39,589 nucleotides of DNA from assembly GCF_000980875.1 (NCBI RefSeq), contig NZ_LAYO01000079.1, forward strand, positions 1 through 39,589. The letters are read 5' to 3'. The DNA comes from Leucobacter sp. Ag1 (GTDB lineage: Bacteria > Actinomycetota > Actinomycetes > Actinomycetales > Microbacteriaceae). Shown here piece by piece: positions 35,173 through 39,589 of this stretch; position 1 is the stretch's first letter; each line of letters opens with the position of its first letter. The notes under the pieces were generated by a model, which was given only the letters and a program-made list of their open reading frames with translations, made no database searches and had not been told where the DNA came from. Position numbers and translations under genes: made by a program.

Positions 35173-35948
35173 CCGAACCGCTGATCGAGGTCGAGGACCT
35201 CGAGATCACCTACGGCCGAGCCGGCGCGGTGCGCCGCGGCAGGGGCGTGCAAGCGGTGCGCGGCGTGAGCCTGCGCCTCTTCGCCGGTCGGACCCTCGGA
35301 CTCGTCGGAGAGTCCGGTTGCGGCAAGTCGACCCTGATCCGCTCGTTCTTCGGACTCAGTCCGATCGTGGGCGGCAGCATCCGCGCCTTCGGCGAGGACA
35401 TCACCCGCCTGCCGGCGCGGAAGCGGCGGCAGCTCGGCGGTCGCATGCAGATGGTCTTCCAGGATCCCTACTCGGCGCTCGACCCGCGCATGACCGTGCA
35501 CGAGATCGTCGCCGAGCCGCTCCGGATCACCGGCCGCTACGTGCGCACCGAGGTCGACGAACTCCTCGATCGGGTCGGTGTGAGCACCGAGATGGCCGCG
35601 CGCAAGCCCGGCGAGTTCTCGGGAGGACAGCGCCAGCGCGTCGGCATCGCCCGGGCGCTCGCGCTCAAGCCCGAGGTGCTCGTGCTCGACGAGCCCGTCT
35701 CGGCGCTCGACGTCTCGATCCAGGCGCAGATCCTGAACCTGCTGGACGATCTGCAGCGCGAGCTCGACCTCGCCTACCTCTTCGTGTCGCACGACCTCTC
35801 GGTGGTGCGGCACGTCGCGGACGACGTGGTCGTGATGAATGCCGGCCGCTTCGTCGAGGAGGGAACCATCGACGAGGTATTCGATGCGCCGAAGCACCCG
35901 TACACGCAGACGCTGCTGGCGTCGATCCCCCGAGTCGACATCCGATAG
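35169..35948 (+). CDS. ABC transporter ATPase, DppF type (second system)
   Basis: The 259-residue ATPase has Walker A GESGCGKS (47-54), FQDPYSALDPR, signature FSGGQRQR, Walker B LDEPVSALDVS and switch FVSHDL. It ends soon after PYTQTLLASIP, without the cysteine-rich C-terminal region, so it is shorter than most DppF proteins (about 320). Its ATG overlaps the stop of the DppD-type gene. It is the last transporter gene of the operon; the GntR gene begins 67 bp later. Confidence 0.94.
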   Translation: MTEPLIEVEDLEITYGRAGAVRRGRGVQAVRGVSLRLFAGRTLGLVGESGCGKSTLIRSFFGLSPIVGGSIRAFGEDITRLPARKRRQLGGRMQMVFQDPYSALDPRMTVHEIVAEPLRITGRYVRTEVDELLDRVGVSTEMAARKPGEFSGGQRQRVGIARALALKPEVLVLDEPVSALDVSIQAQILNLLDDLQRELDLAYLFVSHDLSVVRHVADDVVVMNAGRFVEEGTIDEVFDAPKHPYTQTLLASIPRVDIR

Positions 35949-35966
35949 GCCGAATTGCAATCCCGT

Positions 35967-35995
35967 CGGACGCCGCGATCGTTCCGCGACGTCCG
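35967..35995 (+). promoter_or_regulatory. Imperfect stem-loop upstream of the FCD-type GntR gene
   Basis: CGGACG-CGCG (35967-35977, with C at 35973 unpaired) faces CGCG-CGTCCG (35985-35995) around a 7-nt loop, with one mismatch. It lies 18 bp after the ATPase stop and 20 bp before the regulator ATG. A TACGCT hexamer (36002-36007) could be a weak -10. It is either a terminator, an operator or chance. Confidence 0.35.
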
Positions 35996-36015
35996 GCGGG
36001 CTACGCTTGGAATCT

Positions 36016-36711
36016 ATGAAGCAGGAACGCAGCACCGCCGCAGCGACCGAGACGGCGACGCCGGAAGACGCGAGCACCCGGCACCACCAGGTCGCCGGGG
36101 TGCTCAGGGAACGCATCCTGCAGGGCGATTTCGTGCCGGGCCAGCGTCTCGTCGAGCGCACCCTCGCCGCCGAGCTCGGCGTCTCGCGGATCCCCGTCCG
36201 CGACGCGCTGAACATCCTGCGCGGCGAGGGGTTCGTGTCGGCCTTCCCCAATCGCGGCATGGTCGTCACTCCCCTGACCCAGCAGGACGTCGAGGAGCTC
36301 TTCGAGGTGCGGACCGCGCTCGAGGTGCTCGCGGCACGACGCGCCACCGAGCGCGCGACGCCGGAGGAGCTGAACGGACTGGCGCGGGCGATCGCCGATT
36401 CTGAGGACGCGGCGGCCCGTTCGGACGCACAGGCGGTCGGACGCTGCAACCAGAGCTTCCACGACCTGCTCACCGCGAGCGCGCACAACTCGCTGCTGAC
36501 CTCGCTCATGGAGCCGCTCGAAGGCCGGCTCCACTGGCTGCTCCGCCAGAACGACGACCCGCAGCCGCTGCACACCGAGCACGTCGCGCTGCTCGAGGCC
36601 ATCCGCAGCGGCGACCCCGATCTCGCCGCCGAGCGCGCCCTCGCCCACGTGCGGACCAGCCGCCGGATCTGGCTGGAGACCGAGGCCCGCAAGAGCGTCG
36701 CCCAGGCCTGA
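36016..36711 (+). CDS. GntR-family regulator, FadR/FCD type
   Basis: The 231-residue protein has an N-terminal winged helix (about residues 20-88: VAGVLRERILQGDFVPGQRLVE, LAAELGVSRIPVRDALNILRGEGFV) and an all-helical FCD domain. The FCD metal-ligand pattern is visible: SFHDLL, EHVALLEAI and ALAHVRTS. FCD regulators respond to organic acids, amino acids or their derivatives. It closes the second transporter operon, which makes it the natural regulator of that operon. A second palindrome in the operon promoter (TGGCATACCA, 29492-29501) looks more like an FCD-type site than the shared operator does. Confidence 0.88.
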   Translation: MKQERSTAAATETATPEDASTRHHQVAGVLRERILQGDFVPGQRLVERTLAAELGVSRIPVRDALNILRGEGFVSAFPNRGMVVTPLTQQDVEELFEVRTALEVLAARRATERATPEELNGLARAIADSEDAAARSDAQAVGRCNQSFHDLLTASAHNSLLTSLMEPLEGRLHWLLRQNDDPQPLHTEHVALLEAIRSGDPDLAAERALAHVRTSRRIWLETEARKSVAQA

Positions 36712-36720
36712 GGGTCGCAA

Positions 36721-36781
36721 GAACGCGAGAACCCCGCGCAGCGAACCGCCGAGGCGTTCACTGCGCGGGGTTCTCGCGTTC
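36721..36781. terminator. 21-bp perfect hairpin between convergent GntR and prfA
   Basis: GAACGCGAGAACCCCGCGCAG (36721-36741) pairs with 36761-36781 without mismatch around a 19-nt loop. It starts 9 bp after the GntR stop and ends 19 bp before the prfA stop. It is the strongest hairpin in the window and a clear bidirectional terminator. Confidence 0.85.
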
Positions 36782-36800
36782 GCGCGATCCTCCGCGGGTG

Positions 36801-37874
36801 CTACTGGCCGAGGTCGGCCAGACGGCTCTCCTCGTCCATGCGGATGCAGGACTCGATGACCGCGTCGAGCGCGCCGTTCATGACGGCGTCGAGGTTGTAG
36901 GCCTTGAACCCCGTGCGGTGATCCGCGATGCGGTTCTCCGGGAAGTTGTAGGTCCGGATCCGCTCGGAGCGATCCATCGTGCGGATCTGGCTCGAGCGGT
37001 GCGCGCTGGCCTCCGCAGCGGCCTCCTCCTGCTGCCTCGCGAGCAAGCGGGCCCGCAGCACGCGCATGGCCGCCTCGCGGTTCTGCAGCTGCGACTTCTC
37101 GTTCTGCATGGCGACCACGATGCCGGTCGGCAGGTGCGTGATGCGCACGGCGGAGTCGGTCGTGTTGACCGACTGGCCGCCGGGGCCGCTCGAACGGTAG
37201 ACGTCGATCTTGAGGTCGTTCTGGTTGATCGCGACCTCTTCGGGCTCGTCCACCTCGGGGTACACGAGCACGCCCGTGGTCGAGGTGTGGATGCGTCCCT
37301 GCGACTCCGTGACGGGAACGCGCTGCACGCGGTGCACCCCGCCCTCGTACTTGAGGTGCGCCCAGACGCCCTGAGACGGATCGGTGGCGTTCGACTTGAT
37401 CGCGACCTGCACGTTCTTGTAGCCGCCGAGGTCGCTCTCGTCCTTCTCGAGGATCTCGGTCTTCCAGCCCTTCGACTCCGCGAAGTGCATGTACATGCGC
37501 AGCAGATCGGCGCCGAACAGCGCCGACTCGGCCCCGCCCTCGCCGCCCTTGATCTCGAGGATCACGTCACGGGCGTCGTCGGGATCGCGCGGGATCAGCA
37601 GTCGACGGACCTTCTCCTGGGACTCGGCGAGGTGCTCCTCGAGCGCCGGGATCTCCTCGGCGAACGCGTCGTCCTCCTTCGCGAGCTCCCGAGCGGCCTC
37701 GAGGTCCTCTCCGGCCTGGATCCACTGCTCGTGCGCGGCCTTGATCTTGCTCAGCTCGGCGTAGCGCCGGTTGACCTTCTTGGCGCGCGCGGGGTCGGCG
37801 TGCAGTTCGGGATCGGCGAGCTGCTCCTGCAGATCGGCGTGCTCGACGAGCAGCCCCTCGACCTGTTCGAACAT
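36801..37874 (-). CDS. prfA: Peptide chain release factor 1
   Basis: The 357-residue protein reads UAA and UAG stop codons. The anticodon-like tripeptide is PVT (187-189; PAT or PVT in RF1), and the catalytic GGQ is at 232-234 in [17 protein letters not shown]. The N-terminal helical domain and C-terminal [16 protein letters not shown] block are intact. The gene starts 2 bp after the rho stop, so the two are co-transcribed. Its methylase prmC, normally next, is 11.6 kb away. Confidence 0.97.
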   Translation of the reverse strand: MFEQVEGLLVEHADLQEQLADPELHADPARAKKVNRRYAELSKIKAAHEQWIQAGEDLEAARELAKEDDAFAEEIPALEEHLAESQEKVRRLLIPRDPDDARDVILEIKGGEGGAESALFGADLLRMYMHFAESKGWKTEILEKDESDLGGYKNVQVAIKSNATDPSQGVWAHLKYEGGVHRVQRVPVTESQGRIHTSTTGVLVYPEVDEPEEVAINQNDLKIDVYRSSGPGGQSVNTTDSAVRITHLPTGIVVAMQNEKSQLQNREAAMRVLRARLLARQQEEAAAEASAHRSSQIRTMDRSERIRTYNFPENRIADHRTGFKAYNLDAVMNGALDAVIESCIRMDEESRLADLGQ

Positions 37875-37876
37875 GC

Positions 37877-39589
37877 TCAGGACAGCCCCTGCGACTTCTG
37901 CATGAGCAGCAGGAACTCGGCGTTCGACGAGGTCTCGCCCAGCTTCCGCAGCACGCTCTCGAGCGCCTGCTCGCGACCGGTGTCGCCGAGGGCACGACGC
38001 AGCTTCCAGGTGGCCTGGAGCTCGTCGGCGCCCATCAGCACCTCTTCGCGGTGGGTGGACGACGCGTTCAGGTCGACCGCCGGGAAGATCCGCTTGTCGG
38101 CGAGCTCGCGCACGAGACGCAGTTCCATGTTGGCGGTGCCCGCGAACTCCTCGAGGATGACCTCGTCGGCCTTCGCACCGGTCTCGACGAGCGCGGTCGC
38201 GATGATGGTCAGCGAGCCGCCGTTCTCGATGTTGCGCGCGGCACCGAAGAACTTCTTCGCCGGTGCGAGCGTCGCAGCGTCCAGCACGCCGCCGAACGAA
38301 CGACCCGAGGCGGGCGATGCCGCGCCGTAGGCGCGTCCGAGGCTGGTGAGCGAGTCGAGCAGCACGACGACGTCGTGGCCGAGCTCGACGAGGCGCTTCG
38401 CGCGCTCGATCGCGAGCTCCGCGACCGTGGTGTGGTCCTCGGCCGGACGGTCGAAGGTCGAGGCGATGACCTCGCCGTTGACCGAGCGCTGCAGCTCGGT
38501 GACCTCTTCGGGACGCTCGTCGACGAGCACGACCATGAGGTGGGCCTCGGGCGCGTTCTTCGAGATCGCATCGGCGATCTGCTGCAGCACGACCGTCTTG
38601 CCGGACTTCGGAGGCGCGACGATCAGGCCGCGCTGGCCCTTGCCGATCGGCGCGACGAGATCGATGACGCGCTGCGTCAGCTGATCGGCGCCGGTCTCGA
38701 GCCGCAGGCGCTCCTGCGGGGAGAGCGGAGTCAGATCGGCGAACTCGACGCGGTTCTCGTTCTCCTCGAGCGTGCGCCCGTTGACCGAGTCGATCTTGAC
38801 GATCGCGTTGTACTTCTGACGGCCGCCGCCCTCGCCGTCGCGCGGCTGACGGATCGCGCCGACGATCGCGTCGCCCTTGCGCAGGTGGTACTTCTTGACC
38901 TGGCCGAGCGAGACGTAGACGTCGCCGGTGCCGGGCAGGTAGCCGGTGGTGCGCACGAACGCGTAGTTGTCGAGCACGTCGAGCACGCCGGCGATCGGCA
39001 GCAGGACGTCGTCCTCGGTCAGCTCCGGCTCGAGGTCGTCGCCCTGGCCGCGGCGCTTGCGCTCGCGCTGGCGGGTGCGGCTCGAACGGGCGTTGCCGTC
39101 GGCGTTCGCACCGTCGTTGCCGTTGCGGTTGCCGCCCCGGCCGTTGCCGCGGCCGTTCGACTTCTCGGCGTCGTCGGAGGACTCGGCCTCGGCCTCGGCG
39201 CTCTGCGCGTCGTTCTTCACCGCGTCGGCGTTCTGCTTGTTGCGGCTGCGACGGTTGCGGCTGCGGGTGCTTCCGCCCTCGCTTTCACCGGTCCTGGCCT
39301 CGCCGGCGTCGGCCTGCTCGTTCTTGGGCGCTTCGGTCTGGGTGGGCTCTGCGGCCTCTGCCGGCTTCGCCTCGGCGGCGGGAGCTTCTGCGGCGGGCGC
39401 CTCGGCCGGTGCCTCGGTGTCCGCGACCTTCTTGCGGCTGCGCGTGGCGCGCTTCTTCGGCGCCTCCTCGGCGGCGGGTGCCTCGGCAGCGGCGTCGGCC
39501 GCGGGTGCCTCTGCGGCGGAGGTCTCAGCCGCGGCAGCGGCCTTGGTGGCGCGGGTGCGGCGGGTCTTGGCCGGCGCGGCCTCGGCCGC
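37877..39589 (-). CDS. rho: Transcription termination factor Rho (5' end outside window)
   Basis: The visible 570 residues hold the whole functional part. The RNA-binding domain is seen as [27 protein letters not shown]. The ATPase P-loop is APPKSGKT, followed by [31 protein letters not shown] (Q-loop region) and the C-terminal [15 protein letters not shown]. Rho is a hexameric RNA helicase that ends transcription. Before it lies a long low-complexity extension of at least 160 residues, first Ala/Glu/Pro/Lys-rich, then Arg/Asn/Gly-rich, typical of actinobacterial Rho. The frame is open to the right edge and the start codon is not in the window. Confidence 0.96.
   Translation of the reverse strand, partial: AAEAAPAKTRRTRATKAAAAAETSAAEAPAADAAAEAPAAEEAPKKRATRSRKKVADTEAPAEAPAAEAPAAEAKPAEAAEPTQTEAPKNEQADAGEARTGESEGGSTRSRNRRSRNKQNADAVKNDAQSAEAEAESSDDAEKSNGRGNGRGGNRNGNDGANADGNARSSRTRQRERKRRGQGDDLEPELTEDDVLLPIAGVLDVLDNYAFVRTTGYLPGTGDVYVSLGQVKKYHLRKGDAIVGAIRQPRDGEGGGRQKYNAIVKIDSVNGRTLEENENRVEFADLTPLSPQERLRLETGADQLTQRVIDLVAPIGKGQRGLIVAPPKSGKTVVLQQIADAISKNAPEAHLMVVLVDERPEEVTELQRSVNGEVIASTFDRPAEDHTTVAELAIERAKRLVELGHDVVVLLDSLTSLGRAYGAASPASGRSFGGVLDAATLAPAKKFFGAARNIENGGSLTIIATALVETGAKADEVILEEFAGTANMELRLVRELADKRIFPAVDLNASSTHREEVLMGADELQATWKLRRALGDTGREQALESVLRKLGETSSNAEFLLLMQKSQGLS

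Noticed and set aside
25172..36720. Genomic island inserted by an integrase.
   Set aside because: No integrase, transposase, tRNA or flanking direct repeat was seen, and base composition looks like the neighbourhood.

Overview
The window is a very GC-rich chromosomal segment from an actinobacterium. The gene order (rho, prfA, prmC, tsaC/sua5, wecA-like, atpI-like, atpBEFHAGDC), the frequent GTG/TTG starts and the Asp/Ala/Arg-rich proteins fit Microbacteriaceae, and Leucobacter or a near relative is my best guess. That placement is an inference; no rRNA gene is present to settle it.

Layout. (1) 1-10850 is an accessory catabolic locus. A leftward series encodes a dipeptide-type ABC solute-binding lipoprotein, an M17 aminopeptidase, a class III aminotransferase, an FGGY kinase and the start of one more protein. 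Divergent from it are two permeases and a fused two-domain ATPase. A HutC/UTRA-type GntR regulator follows on the minus strand. (2) 10933-14775 holds an OsmC-family protein, gabT, a PP2C phosphatase and YaaA. (3) 14873-25171 is the ATP synthase operon preceded by its usual actinobacterial upstream genes (atpI-like, wecA-like, tsaC, prmC), all leftward. (4) 25172-36720 separates prmC from prfA, which are adjacent in many actinobacteria. It carries cysK-cysE, two facing arrays of 19-bp repeats, an MFS transporter, a GNAT acetyltransferase, and a second dipeptide-type ABC operon that starts with a beta-propeller protein and ends with a FadR/FCD-type GntR regulator. (5) 36801-39589 holds prfA and the 5'-truncated rho, leftward.

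How it works together. The most interesting signal is a 13-bp palindromic motif, CATACTAAGTATG, found perfect in front of the aminotransferase (3036-3048). Close relatives overlap the start of the HutC-type regulator (10838-10850, 10 of 13) and lie in front of the distant beta-propeller/ABC operon (29481-29493, 11 of 13). A weaker, split version lies in the divergent transporter promoter (6229-6255). In an otherwise GC-rich sequence this suggests that one regulator ties both transport loci into a single unnamed catabolic system: import of a peptide-like or amine-conjugated compound, hydrolysis by the M17 enzyme, transamination, and phosphorylation by the FGGY kinase. The substrate cannot be read from the sequence.

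No transposase, integrase, CRISPR array, tRNA or rRNA gene was recognised.
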